In this document: positions 9,867 to 17,989 of the stretch, in pieces
Layout: each line of letters opens with the position of its first letter
Position numbering within the stretch: position 1 is the stretch's first letter
Source of the DNA: Aestuariivivens insulae
GTDB lineage: Bacteria; Bacteroidota; Bacteroidia; Flavobacteriales; Flavobacteriaceae
NCBI RefSeq assembly: GCF_022662195.1
Contig: NZ_JAKMCS010000002.1
Span: 62,001 to 126,000 of the forward strand
Direction: 5' to 3'
Length of the DNA stretch: 64,000 bases
Translations under genes and position numbers: made by a program
The notes under the pieces: generated by a model
Database searches by the model: none
What the model was told of the DNA's origin: nothing
The model's input: only the letters and a program-made list of their open reading frames with translations

Positions 9867-10358
9867 ATGCCAATATCCAATGACATTGTTCTAAGACCTC
9901 GGTTTAAAATTGAAATCCCCAGAAACAACCAATCTGTTTTAAGTGATTTTGAGCAAGCCAAAAGCACGCAATCCGATTTTATTGTAAACAGGATAGACGA
10001 TCAAGTTTTTATAAAATTCCCAAAACACAAACAGCATTTTTGGTCGCCACAATTGCATTTGGAAATTAATGAAGTAGATGAAAACTCCAGTTTACTTTAT
10101 GGTTTGTTTGGCCCCAACCCCACGGTATGGACCTTATTTATGTTTCTACACTTTATGGTGGCTGGTTTTTTTATTGCCTTTGGCATTTGGACTTATACCA
10201 ATTGGACTCTAGGAAACAGCTACACCATACAGTTAAGCCTTATGCTGCTTATGGTTGTTATTTGGTTTGTGTTATATTTTGCAGGTAGGATTGGCAAAGA
10301 TTCAAGTAAGGGCGAAATGCATAAGTTACATGATTTTATGACCCATGTTTTAAAATAA
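9867..10358 (+). CDS. Conserved hypothetical protein with two membrane segments
   Basis: 163 residues. A hydrophilic N-terminal half (about 1-85) is followed by two hydrophobic helices (about 88-110 and 122-143) and a charged tail. No catalytic motif is recognised. It is divergent from der across 76 nt and begins with ATG. Similar proteins are, as far as I recall, widespread in Flavobacteriaceae without known function. A hairpin follows immediately after the stop. Confidence 0.7.
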   Translation: MPISNDIVLRPRFKIEIPRNNQSVLSDFEQAKSTQSDFIVNRIDDQVFIKFPKHKQHFWSPQLHLEINEVDENSSLLYGLFGPNPTVWTLFMFLHFMVAGFFIAFGIWTYTNWTLGNSYTIQLSLMLLMVVIWFVLYFAGRIGKDSSKGEMHKLHDFMTHVLK

Positions 10359-10365
10359 AAAAAGT

Positions 10366-10399
10366 CCTAATTGTAAAACAATTAAGACTTTAACTAACT
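10366..10399. terminator. Bidirectional terminator-like hairpin
   Basis: Arms of about 13 nt (AAGTCCTAATTGT and ACAATTAAGACTT, one G-T pair). The T-tract is on the minus-strand side (seven T), so it terminates minus-strand transcripts best; on the plus strand it sits 10 nt after the preceding gene. Confidence 0.55.
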
Positions 10400-10508
10400 A
10401 ACTCAACAACTAAACCAACAAGTTGTAACTCATGCAAATATCACACAAACACAGCAACTTACTGTTACTTAATTGAAAAGTTAGTATTAGGGTTTTGTTA
10501 AATTAATG

Positions 10509-10731
10509 CGTTGTGCATTTTAATAAAATTCTTTCAACCTGCCCGTCCAGCAGGCGGGTTCGAGTGAATTTCACGATTAAAATGAGTAAAATTTGTACTT
10601 CGACGAGCTCAGCAGAACTATCGAGATTGAGAATTTTAACCTTTGAAATAGTTCTCGATACGTCCCGACGTTTACTGTCGGGACACTCGAACTGACAATA
10701 ATGAAACTATCAGAAACCAAAATGCACAACG
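10509..10731. mobile_element. MITE-like repeat element, copy 1
   Basis: Perfect 13-bp terminal inverted repeats, CGTTGTGCATTTT at 10509-10521 and AAAATGCACAACG at 10719-10731, enclose a segment with internal hairpins: GTCCCGAC/GTCGGGAC at 10662-10684, and CCTGCC-type words near 10540-10560. It has no coding capacity; the one short frame inside it is not convincing. A degenerate second copy in the opposite orientation is at 27410-27558. It fills the spacer between the two-TM protein gene and era. Confidence 0.6.
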
Positions 10732-10749
10732 GGTTAGACTAAGTAAATG

Positions 10750-11631
10750 TTATTGGTTATACCCAAAACGCTTCAACTGGTTTTGATTGCTACGCCAGTT
10801 TTTGTTCACTTTAACATAAAGCTCCAAATGGATTTGCTTTCCAAAAAACTTCTCTAAATCTTTCCTGGCCTCTATGCCAACCCTTTTTAAAGCACTTCCT
10901 TTATGCCCTATAATAATCCCTTTTTGGGTATCGCGTTCTACCATGATTACCGAGCGCACCCTAATAATCTTTTCCTCTTCCATAAACTCTTCGGTTTCTA
11001 CTTCTACGGCATAAGGAATTTCCTTTTTGTAATGCATCAGGATTTTTTCCCGAATGGTTTCGTTTATAAAAAAACGCTCGGGTTTATCGGTTAATTGATC
11101 TTTAGGGTAAAACGGAGGGGATTCTGGGAGCAATTCAATAATTCTATCGAAGACTTCCTTGACCTGAAACCCTTCCAATGCCGATACCGGAATAATTTCG
11201 GCGTTAGGCACTTTTTCTGCCCATAGCTGCACCTGAGTTTCCAATTCCTCCTGGTTAGAGGTGTCTATCTTGTTCAACAAAAGTAAAACAGGAATTTTTG
11301 TATGCTTTATTTTATTGAAAAAATCTTCGTCTTTGAGAGCTTGCTCTCCTATTTCTACCATATAGATCAAGATATCGGCATCTTCAAAAGCCGATTTCAC
11401 AAACCCCATCATAGATTCCTGTAACTCGTAAGCTGGTTTAATAATACCAGGCGTATCACTAAAAACCACCTGAAATTCATCTCCATTAACAATGCCTAAT
11501 ATACGGTGACGTGTGGTTTGTGCCTTAGAAGTGATGATAGACAACTTTTCACCAACAAAGGCATTCATTAACGTAGACTTACCCACATTGGGGTTTCCTA
11601 TTATATTTACAAAACCTGCTTTATGTGCCAT
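10750..11631 (-). CDS. era: GTPase Era
   Basis: 293-294 residues from the ATG at 11631 (MAHKAGFVNIIGNPNVGKST), close to E. coli Era (301). It has G1 GNPNVGKS, G3 DTPG, G4 NKID and the C-terminal KH domain (IIGHKGSALKRVGIEARKDLEKFF) that binds the 3' end of 16S rRNA during 30S maturation. The open frame continues 50 codons upstream, but that extension reads through a dispersed hairpin repeat (11738-11790) and has no homology to Era, so I reject it. The 5' leader is probably long. Confidence 0.97.
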   Translation of the reverse strand: MAHKAGFVNIIGNPNVGKSTLMNAFVGEKLSIITSKAQTTRHRILGIVNGDEFQVVFSDTPGIIKPAYELQESMMGFVKSAFEDADILIYMVEIGEQALKDEDFFNKIKHTKIPVLLLLNKIDTSNQEELETQVQLWAEKVPNAEIIPVSALEGFQVKEVFDRIIELLPESPPFYPKDQLTDKPERFFINETIREKILMHYKKEIPYAVEVETEEFMEEEKIIRVRSVIMVERDTQKGIIIGHKGSALKRVGIEARKDLEKFFGKQIHLELYVKVNKNWRSNQNQLKRFGYNQ

Positions 11632-11737
11632 TTTTAGTTTTTTTTCTAATAACTTAATTACTTCAATAGGTTCTAAAATAGGCTTTGTGGAACAACGAGC
11701 ATAGCTGTAATGTTTTAAACATAAATAAACAACAACA

Positions 11738-11790
11738 GGTTTCGACTTTAGTTTATCTTGAGCGACAGTCGAAAGGCTCAACCCGACAAA
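11738..11790. repeat. Dispersed hairpin repeat in the era leader
   Basis: TTTCGACT (11740-11747) and AGTCGAAA (11767-11774) form a perfect stem; the surrounding TTGAGCGACAG and GGCTCAACCCG words are of a type that recurs in flavobacterial spacers (recollection). It lies about 110 nt upstream of the era start and produces the spurious N-terminal extension of the frame. Confidence 0.5.
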
Positions 11791-11830
11791 ACAAAAGATA
11801 GCCTTTTTAAAAATTCTATTGATTTAAATG

Positions 11831-11838
11831 CAAAACTA
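11831..11838 (-). promoter_or_regulatory. Putative era promoter (-7 TAGTTTTG)
   Basis: Minus-strand TAGTTTTG fits TAnnTTTG and lies between the FKBP terminator and era. It would give era a leader of nearly 200 nt containing the hairpin repeat. Weak evidence. Confidence 0.3.
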
Positions 11839-11860
11839 CAACCTTTTAAATGAGTTCAAT

Positions 11861-11897
11861 AAAAAAAGGCAGGATATTAAACGTCCTGCCTTTTAAA
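11861..11897 (-). terminator. Terminator of the FKBP gene
   Basis: Perfect GC-containing stem AAAAGGCAGGA / TCCTGCCTTTT with an ATATTAAACG loop, followed on the minus strand by seven T. It is 20 nt past the FKBP stop codon. Confidence 0.85.
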
Positions 11898-11916
11898 TTA
11901 TGTTTTCTTTAATAAA

Positions 11917-12642
11917 CTATTCCAATACCTCTAATAATTCTACTTCAAAAATTAAAGCTGAAAATGGGGTGATGTGTTGTCCACGTTGTTGGAAACCATA
12001 TGCCAAGTTTTGCGGAATGAAAAACTTGTATTTAGCACCCTCTTTCATAAGTTGAAGGCCTTCTGTCCATCCTTTAATTACTTGATTAACACCAAAAGTT
12101 CTTGGTTCTGCTTCTAAAGAGCTATCGAACACATCTCCGTTAATATTAGTTCCATGATAATGTACTTTCACTCTTGAGGTTGCCGTTGGCTGTTTACCTG
12201 TACCTTCTTCTATTACAATATACTGCAACCCACTTTCTGTAGTTAAAACGTCTGGATTGTTCGCTAAGTTATCTGCCAAGAACTTTTCTCCTGCTGCTTT
12301 TTCTCCCGCAAATTGCTCTTCGGCTTTTTTCTCAGCTTCCTCTTGTTGCTTCTTCATCATTTCTTCTCTTTTCTTTTGGAAAAACGTTTGAAGAATACCT
12401 TGTACCAATGTTTGGTCCATTAACACTTTTGTTGAATCCAACCCATTTAAATAACCTTCATAAAAAAGGTCGTCATTTATTTCTCCAAGGTTAGTGTTAA
12501 CATTTCTAGCGATATCCATACCCAAAGCATAACTTACAGAGTCTATTTCGGTTTTTAAATCTGCTTTAGTGGCTGCTTTTTTTCCACAAGAAACTATTGA
12601 AAATGCAATTGCTAATACACTTAATAATTTTATAATCTTCAT
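11917..12642 (-). CDS. FKBP-type peptidyl-prolyl isomerase, lipoprotein (FkpA/Mip-like)
   Basis: 241 residues from the ATG at 12642. It has a lipoprotein signal peptide MKIIKLLSVLAIAFSIVSC with the lipid-attached Cys at 19. An N-terminal helical dimerisation domain follows (SVSYALGMDIARN; a KKQQEEAEKKAEEQ coiled coil), then a C-terminal FKBP domain (VKVHYHGTNINGDVFDSS; GWTEGLQLMKEGAKYKFFIP; LIFEVELLEV). It folds proline-containing envelope proteins, anchored to a membrane. A longer frame starting 48 bases upstream would bury the signal peptide and is rejected. It has its own strong terminator. Confidence 0.93.
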   Translation of the reverse strand: MKIIKLLSVLAIAFSIVSCGKKAATKADLKTEIDSVSYALGMDIARNVNTNLGEINDDLFYEGYLNGLDSTKVLMDQTLVQGILQTFFQKKREEMMKKQQEEAEKKAEEQFAGEKAAGEKFLADNLANNPDVLTTESGLQYIVIEEGTGKQPTATSRVKVHYHGTNINGDVFDSSLEAEPRTFGVNQVIKGWTEGLQLMKEGAKYKFFIPQNLAYGFQQRGQHITPFSALIFEVELLEVLE

Positions 12643-12668
12643 TTTATCTATTATTTTTAATTGGTAGC

Positions 12669-12676
12669 CAAAAGTA
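12669..12676 (-). promoter_or_regulatory. Putative FKBP promoter (-7 TACTTTTG)
   Basis: Minus-strand TACTTTTG matches TAnnTTTG, 27 nt upstream of the chosen FKBP ATG; this supports the shorter start. Confidence 0.4.
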
Positions 12677-12702
12677 GCAAAATTTATCAATAATTACTCC
12701 TA

Positions 12703-13593
12703 TTAAAGTTTATTTATAATATTCTTAAGAAATAGCTTTAAAATAGGGTTTCTGTTCTCCTTGCTCCATACAAGCGACAATGTGGTTTTATGTGGCACCG
12801 CCTTTAATTCAACAAACTTTACAGCTTTTAAATCTTCAACCAGCAAAGAGCGTGGCACAATTGACACGCCAAAATTATTTTCAACCAATTTATAGATTGA
12901 ACCGGCATGAATGGTATTATGGGTTACTGTTGGAGAAAAGCCTGCATCATCAAAAATACGCATGACCTTCTCGTAATAGCTGGTACTATAATTTGGATCG
13001 AATAATATGAAAGCATCATTTTTTAGCTGCTTAATGGTCTTAAAATTGGTCTCATCGACTGGATGGTCTTTTGGCAATACCAAACAAAAATTTTCCTGTA
13101 ATATGGGTTTTATGGTTATACTTTCGGGGACACGTTCCAGACGTACAAAACCAACATCAATATCTTCGGTAATCAAAGCGTTGATCTGTTTTTGGTTATC
13201 CATTTCCCTTAAGGAAAATAACGTATTGGGGTACCCTGCCTTGAACTTTAATAACAAATCCGGTATAATTTGCTGCATGGCAGAACCTACATAGCCCATC
13301 CTTAAGTTACCCTCAACGCCATCGTTTAACAGCTTTGCATGGTCAATAACATTTTCAAGGTTTTTTAAACTTCTCGCTATTTCTGTTTTAAGATAAGCCC
13401 CAGCTTTAGTCAATTCTACCTTTCTGTTATGCCTTGAAAATAATTGTATCCCCAAATCCTCTTCCATTTGTTTAATCTGCCTGCTCAATCCTGGTTGTGA
13501 AATAAAAAGGCGTTCAGCTGCTTTTCTAAAGTGTAAATCTTCGGCCACGGCCAAAAAATATTTTAAATGTCGAATTTCTAATTGATTACCCAT
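12703..13593 (-). CDS. LysR family transcriptional regulator
   Basis: 296 residues. The N-terminal winged HTH (IRHLKYFLAVAEDLHFRKAAERLFISQPGLSRQIKQME, about 8-46) is followed by a LysR substrate-binding domain (about 90-290). It is divergent from hutH with 86 nt between the starts, the usual arrangement for a LysR protein controlling the divergent operon; histidine or urocanate is therefore a plausible effector (inference). A 14-bp AT palindrome directly precedes its start. The closest named relatives by memory are hydrogen-peroxide or aromatic-acid type LysR proteins, so the effector is uncertain. Confidence 0.88.
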   Translation of the reverse strand: MGNQLEIRHLKYFLAVAEDLHFRKAAERLFISQPGLSRQIKQMEEDLGIQLFSRHNRKVELTKAGAYLKTEIARSLKNLENVIDHAKLLNDGVEGNLRMGYVGSAMQQIIPDLLLKFKAGYPNTLFSLREMDNQKQINALITEDIDVGFVRLERVPESITIKPILQENFCLVLPKDHPVDETNFKTIKQLKNDAFILFDPNYSTSYYEKVMRIFDDAGFSPTVTHNTIHAGSIYKLVENNFGVSIVPRSLLVEDLKAVKFVELKAVPHKTTLSLVWSKENRNPILKLFLKNIINKL

Positions 13594-13595
13594 AG

Positions 13596-13609
13596 TTATT
13601 AATTAATAA
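13596..13609. promoter_or_regulatory. 14-bp palindrome between LysR gene and hutH
   Basis: TTATTAATTAATAA is a perfect palindrome two bases upstream of the LysR start. It contains the T-N11-A spacing of LysR boxes, but its AT content makes chance likely. Confidence 0.3.
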
Positions 13610-13642
13610 AAAAATAGTCTTATTTCGAATTAAAAATACTAA

Positions 13643-13650
13643 TAACTTTG
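13643..13650 (+). promoter_or_regulatory. Putative hutHU promoter (-7 TAACTTTG)
   Basis: TAACTTTG matches TAnnTTTG 30 nt upstream of the hutH ATG. A weak TTTCG at 13623 is near the position of the -33 element. Confidence 0.45.
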
Positions 13651-13679
13651 TAATACCAATTATAAAATCGTCAAATCTT

Positions 13680-15179
13680 ATGACTTTTAAATACGGAATC
13701 GATACGCTTACGGTTAATATCGTCATGGCTATTTGCAATGGAAGCATGCCTGCATCTATCACCAAAGACGCCATTAATAAAGTTAATGCTTGTAGAAGTA
13801 AGGTGGAAACTATGGCTAGCTCAAATAAAGCGGTCTACGGCATCAACACAGGGTTTGGGCCGCTATGCGATGTTCAAATAACACCTGAAGAGACCAGTAA
13901 ATTACAGGAGAACTTACTCATTACCCATGCCGTTGGTGTTGGTAAACCTATAGACAAAGAGCTATCAAAACTTATGATGATTTGCAAAGTGCATGCGCTC
14001 TGTCAAGGTTATTCCGGCATTCGTTTAAAAGTTATTGAGCGCATCCTTTATTTTATTGAACACGATTTAATTCCTGTAGTCCCTGAGCAAGGCTCTGTAG
14101 GTGCTTCGGGCGACCTGGCTCCGCTATCCCATTTATTCCTACCGCTTATTGGTTTGGGTGAATTTTGGATAGACCATAACATAGTTCCTGCCAAACAGGT
14201 TTTACAAGAACACAACTTAAGCCCTATTCAATTACAAGCTAAAGAAGGCCTAGCCCTTATTAATGGCACCCAATTTATTCTAGCCCATGCCATATTGGGC
14301 TTGGATAAAATGCACTATCTTTTAGATTTAGCCGATGTAGCAGGTGCCATGAGTATAGAAGGTTATAAGGGCAGTGCTTCACCATTTAAAGAAGCATTAC
14401 ATACCATACGTCCGTTTAAAGGTGCTTTAAAAGTTGCCGAACGCATGCGCATGCTTTTTGAACATTCTGAAAACATCATGTCCCACGAAAACTGTGAGCG
14501 GGTGCAAGATCCTTACTCCATGCGTTGCATTCCACAGGTACACGGTGCCTCTAGAAATGCATATTACCACTTGATGGAACTGGCAGAAATAGAACTTAAC
14601 TCGGTTACCGATAACCCCATTGTGTTAAGCGATACTGTTGCTATTTCCGGAGGAAACTTTCACGGACAGCCATTAGCCATGGCCTTGGACTACGCTTCTA
14701 TTGCTGCATCTGAACTGGGAAATATATCAGACAGACGCTGCTATTTGCTTATAGAAGGTAAGTTTGGTCTCCCCAGACTCTTAACAACTGGTGGCGGATT
14801 AAATTCAGGGTTTATGATTCCCCAGTACACAACGGCTGCTTTGGTTACCGAAAACAAATCACTTTGTTTTCCACCTTCGGCCGATAGCATCCCCACTTCT
14901 TTGGGCCAAGAAGACCATGTATCTATGGGTAGTATCTCTGGACGCAAGTTTAATCAGATATTGGAAAACCTAGAAAAAATATTGGCCATCGAACTTATGT
15001 ATGCCGCTCAAGCTATGGAGTTTAGAAGACCCAACAAATTTTCTGATATTTTAGAACTAAACTTTAATATTATCCGCGAAAAAGTGGATAAACTGGAAGA
15101 TGACAGACTACTAAAAGACGACATATACGCGATGATTGCACTAGTAAAAGACCAATCCCTTATCGTTTCAAAACAATAG
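13680..15179 (+). CDS. hutH: Histidine ammonia-lyase
   Basis: 499 residues, the usual length. It deaminates L-histidine to urocanate. The Ala-Ser-Gly triplet that cyclises to the MIO cofactor is at 142-144 in GSVGASGDLAPLSH; other signatures are YGINTGFGPL (53-62), the NGTQF region and SVTDNP. It is the first gene of a two-gene hut operon, with three bases between its stop and hutU. The conserved residues are intact. Confidence 0.96.
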   Translation: MTFKYGIDTLTVNIVMAICNGSMPASITKDAINKVNACRSKVETMASSNKAVYGINTGFGPLCDVQITPEETSKLQENLLITHAVGVGKPIDKELSKLMMICKVHALCQGYSGIRLKVIERILYFIEHDLIPVVPEQGSVGASGDLAPLSHLFLPLIGLGEFWIDHNIVPAKQVLQEHNLSPIQLQAKEGLALINGTQFILAHAILGLDKMHYLLDLADVAGAMSIEGYKGSASPFKEALHTIRPFKGALKVAERMRMLFEHSENIMSHENCERVQDPYSMRCIPQVHGASRNAYYHLMELAEIELNSVTDNPIVLSDTVAISGGNFHGQPLAMALDYASIAASELGNISDRRCYLLIEGKFGLPRLLTTGGGLNSGFMIPQYTTAALVTENKSLCFPPSADSIPTSLGQEDHVSMGSISGRKFNQILENLEKILAIELMYAAQAMEFRRPNKFSDILELNFNIIREKVDKLEDDRLLKDDIYAMIALVKDQSLIVSKQ

Positions 15180-15182
15180 ATT

Positions 15183-17180
15183 ATGACTTTCAAAGAACTT
15201 ATATTACAAGGCATACCAAACACCTTACCTAGCAAAAAGCCATACCCTAAACACGCCAACAGGGCTCCAAAAAGAAAGGATATCCTCAATAAAGCCGAAA
15301 AACAGTTGGCCATACGCAATGCTTTAAGATACTTCCCCGAAGCATGGCATGCCATTTTAGCTGAAGAGTTTGCCCAAGAATTAAACGATTTTGGAAGGAT
15401 ATACATGTACCGTTTCAAACCAGATTACGATATGTATGCCAGACCTATTGAAGATTACCCTGCCCAATCGAAACAAGCTGCAGCCATCATGCTCATGATT
15501 CAAAATAACCTGAATCCAGCAGTTGCCCAACACCCCGAAGAGCTAATTACTTACGGCGGCAATGGTGCCGTATTTCAAAATTGGGCGCAATACCTTTTAA
15601 CCATGCAATATCTGGCCACCATGACCAATGAGCAAACCCTGCATATGTATTCTGGCCACCCTATGGGGCTCTTCCCCTCGTCGAACCAAGCTCCACGGGT
15701 AGTGGTTACCAATGGCATGATGATTCCCAATTATTCGCAACCCGACGACTGGGAAAAATTTAATGCTTTGGGTGTGACACAATATGGGCAAATGACTGCC
15801 GGATCATTCATGTACATTGGCCCACAAGGCATTGTACACGGTACGACCATTACAGTAATGAATGCCTTTAGAAAGATTTTACCAAAAACTGAAACATCTG
15901 CCGGCAAAATATTCTTGACTGCTGGTTTGGGTGGTATGAGTGGTGCCCAGCCCAAAGCCGGAAATATAGCAGGCTGCATTACCATTTGTGCCGAAGTTAA
16001 TGAAAAGGCAGCCATCAAACGCTTTGATCAAGGCTGGGTTGATGTTCTGGTACATACTATAGATGATTTAATTAGCAGAACTAAAATAGCCCAATCTAAT
16101 GGTGAAGTGGTATCGATAGCCTATATAGGAAATATTGTAGAGGTATGGGAACGCTTTTATGACGAAGGTATTTTTGTACATGTGGGTTCCGACCAAACAT
16201 CCTTGCATATCCCTTGGACTGGTGGATACTATCCTGTTGATGTTTCTTTTGAAGAAGCCAATCGGTTAATTCGTGAAGCACCGGAACAGTTCAAAGACAA
16301 AGTACAAGAGTCCTTAAGAAGGCATGCTGCTGCCATTAATAAACATGCTGCCAGGGGCACTTACTTTTTCGATTATGGCAATGCTTTTTTATTGGAAGCC
16401 TCTCGTGCCGGTGCCGATGTTATGGCCGAAAACAATATTGATTTTAAATATCCTTCTTACGTTCAAGATATATTGGGCCCAATGTGTTTCGATTATGGCT
16501 TTGGTCCTTTCCGTTGGGTTTGCACCTCTGGAAAACCGGAAGACCTGGACAAAACCGATGAGATTGCCATGAACGTACTCCAAGAGATTATGGAACAAGC
16601 TCCTGAAGAAATACAATTGCAAATGCAGGACAATATTACTTGGATAAAAAATGCCAAACGAAATAATATGGTTGTTGGATCGCAAGCCCGTATTCTTTAT
16701 GCCGATGCTGAAGGACGTTCAAAAATCGCTCAAGCTTTTAATGATGCAATCGCCAATAACGACATAGGCCCCATTGTTCTAGGTAGGGACCATCATGATG
16801 TAAGTGGCACTGATTCGCCATATAGGGAAACCTCAAATATTTATGATGGTAGTAAATTCACTGCAGATATGGCCATTCAAAATGTAATAGGCGATAGTTT
16901 TAGAGGCGCTACTTGGGTATCCATCCATAATGGTGGCGGCGTTGGTTGGGGTGAAGTGATAAATGGCGGATTTGGAATGCTATTAGATGGTAGCAAAGCA
17001 GCAGAAAACCGTTTGAAAAGCATGCTTTTTTACGACGTTAACAATGGTATTGCCCGGCGTAGCTGGGCCAGAAATAGTGAAGCTCTATTTGCCATTAAGC
17101 GCGAAATGGAGCGTACGCCTAATTTAAAGGTTACATTACCTAATATGGTAAACGACGACCTTTTAGATGATTTATTTTAA
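15183..17180 (+). CDS. hutU: Urocanate hydratase, long Bacteroidota type
   Basis: 665 residues, about 110 longer than the proteobacterial enzyme and closer in length to eukaryotic urocanase. It converts urocanate to imidazolonepropionate. The NAD-binding GLGGMSGAQPKAG block is near 244; the GQMTAGSFMYIGPQGIVHG, LGRDHHDVSGTDSPYRET and ATWVSIHNGGGVGWGEV blocks of the family are present. It is cotranscribed with hutH. hutI and a canonical hutG are not in the window, so the last two steps must be encoded elsewhere. The ureohydrolase-like gene at 59 kb is not a good hutG candidate because metal ligands are missing. Confidence 0.93.
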   Translation: MTFKELILQGIPNTLPSKKPYPKHANRAPKRKDILNKAEKQLAIRNALRYFPEAWHAILAEEFAQELNDFGRIYMYRFKPDYDMYARPIEDYPAQSKQAAAIMLMIQNNLNPAVAQHPEELITYGGNGAVFQNWAQYLLTMQYLATMTNEQTLHMYSGHPMGLFPSSNQAPRVVVTNGMMIPNYSQPDDWEKFNALGVTQYGQMTAGSFMYIGPQGIVHGTTITVMNAFRKILPKTETSAGKIFLTAGLGGMSGAQPKAGNIAGCITICAEVNEKAAIKRFDQGWVDVLVHTIDDLISRTKIAQSNGEVVSIAYIGNIVEVWERFYDEGIFVHVGSDQTSLHIPWTGGYYPVDVSFEEANRLIREAPEQFKDKVQESLRRHAAAINKHAARGTYFFDYGNAFLLEASRAGADVMAENNIDFKYPSYVQDILGPMCFDYGFGPFRWVCTSGKPEDLDKTDEIAMNVLQEIMEQAPEEIQLQMQDNITWIKNAKRNNMVVGSQARILYADAEGRSKIAQAFNDAIANNDIGPIVLGRDHHDVSGTDSPYRETSNIYDGSKFTADMAIQNVIGDSFRGATWVSIHNGGGVGWGEVINGGFGMLLDGSKAAENRLKSMLFYDVNNGIARRSWARNSEALFAIKREMERTPNLKVTLPNMVNDDLLDDLF

Positions 17181-17185
17181 AAACA

Positions 17186-17221
17186 GAAAGGGAGAGATAC
17201 TATAGAATTCTCTTCCCTTTC
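17186..17221 (+). terminator. hutHU terminator-like hairpin
   Basis: GAAAGGGAGAGA and TCTCTTCCCTTTC pair with one bulge, six bases after the hutU stop. A T-tract is lacking, so it is weaker than the other terminators here; it could also serve the convergent lipoprotein gene. Confidence 0.5.
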
Positions 17222-17268
17222 ATCTAAAAGATATGTAACAAAAATTATGGTTTATACACCTTTTGAAG

Positions 17269-17679
17269 TTACCTTGACAATTTAAATGTATTGTTAACAA
17301 ATACATTTCCAATTGGGTCTAAATCTTTAGGGCATGCTATTATAAAACAATGCAAATTCCCATCTCCATCTCTAGCACACCTCCAACAGGTAGTTTTATT
17401 ACCTTCAGTGGTTTGCTTAAAATCCGAAGGTATCTCAACACCATTTTCTGTTATTATATATTCGGGTTTTTTACCTTCGACAATATTTAATTTGAGAGCA
17501 ATATCGCCTGCTTCTGATTGAAGGATTGTATTTAGTCCTGCCTTTAAATTAGTATTATAGGTTTTTTCTAGCGCATCATATGAATAATCAGCAGCATTTT
17601 CATTTTTTTTAGATTTGTCACCACAAGATAAGATGGTACACAAAAACAAGACAAAAAGTAAAGAGTTCAAAGTTTTCAT
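17269..17679 (-). CDS. Small lipoprotein of unknown function
   Basis: 136 residues with a lipoprotein signal peptide (MKTLNSLLFVLFLCTILSC, lipid Cys 19), a charged linker and a short C-terminal domain with four cysteines (CWRC ... CFIIAC). These could form disulfides in the periplasm. I recognise no family. It is a single gene, convergent with hutU and with nagB beyond a 310-nt spacer. The acylation motif is clear; the rest is undescribed. Confidence 0.75.
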   Translation of the reverse strand: MKTLNSLLFVLFLCTILSCGDKSKKNENAADYSYDALEKTYNTNLKAGLNTILQSEAGDIALKLNIVEGKKPEYIITENGVEIPSDFKQTTEGNKTTCWRCARDGDGNLHCFIIACPKDLDPIGNVFVNNTFKLSR

Positions 17680-17989
17680 GATAATAAATTTTATAAGTTA
17701 TTAAAATCTATTAATCAAACTCTTAGGGATAAACAAGATAACAAAATTCATTCATACATCAAAATTTGATATTAGATTATTTTGAACCTACCCTTGTTGT
17801 TTCTTTGACACCAAAACAAAGCCTACAAAAAATTGTAGGCTTTGCTGCTCTATTAATCGGTCAAAAAAGAGCTATACCATATCTAGAAGCTCAAGCTTTG
17901 TTAGTGTTTCTGTCTTAAGGAATTAATAACTTAAAATGAACCTCAATTTTTTAACATAATATGGTATAGCATAAGTTTTTACAAAAACT
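17680..17989. other. Spacer with a terminator and a long-range inverted repeat
   Basis: No gene. It holds a perfect 12-bp hairpin at 17816-17844, and GCTATACCATAT (17871-17882) with its exact inverse ATATGGTATAGC (17959-17970) separated by 76 nt. Confidence 0.5.
17816..17844 (-). terminator. Terminator-like hairpin after nagB fusion gene
   Basis: CAAAGCCTACAA and TTGTAGGCTTTG form a perfect 12-bp stem with a short loop; followed by TTTTGG on the minus strand. It is about 145 nt beyond the stop of the NagB-PIG-L gene. Confidence 0.55.

Noticed and set aside
10513-10695. 60-codon frame inside the spacer before era
   Set aside because: It runs through the palindromes of the MITE-like element; not a gene.
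11632-11781. 50-residue N-terminal extension of Era
   Set aside because: Translates a dispersed hairpin repeat; the ATG at 11631 gives the normal Era N-terminus.
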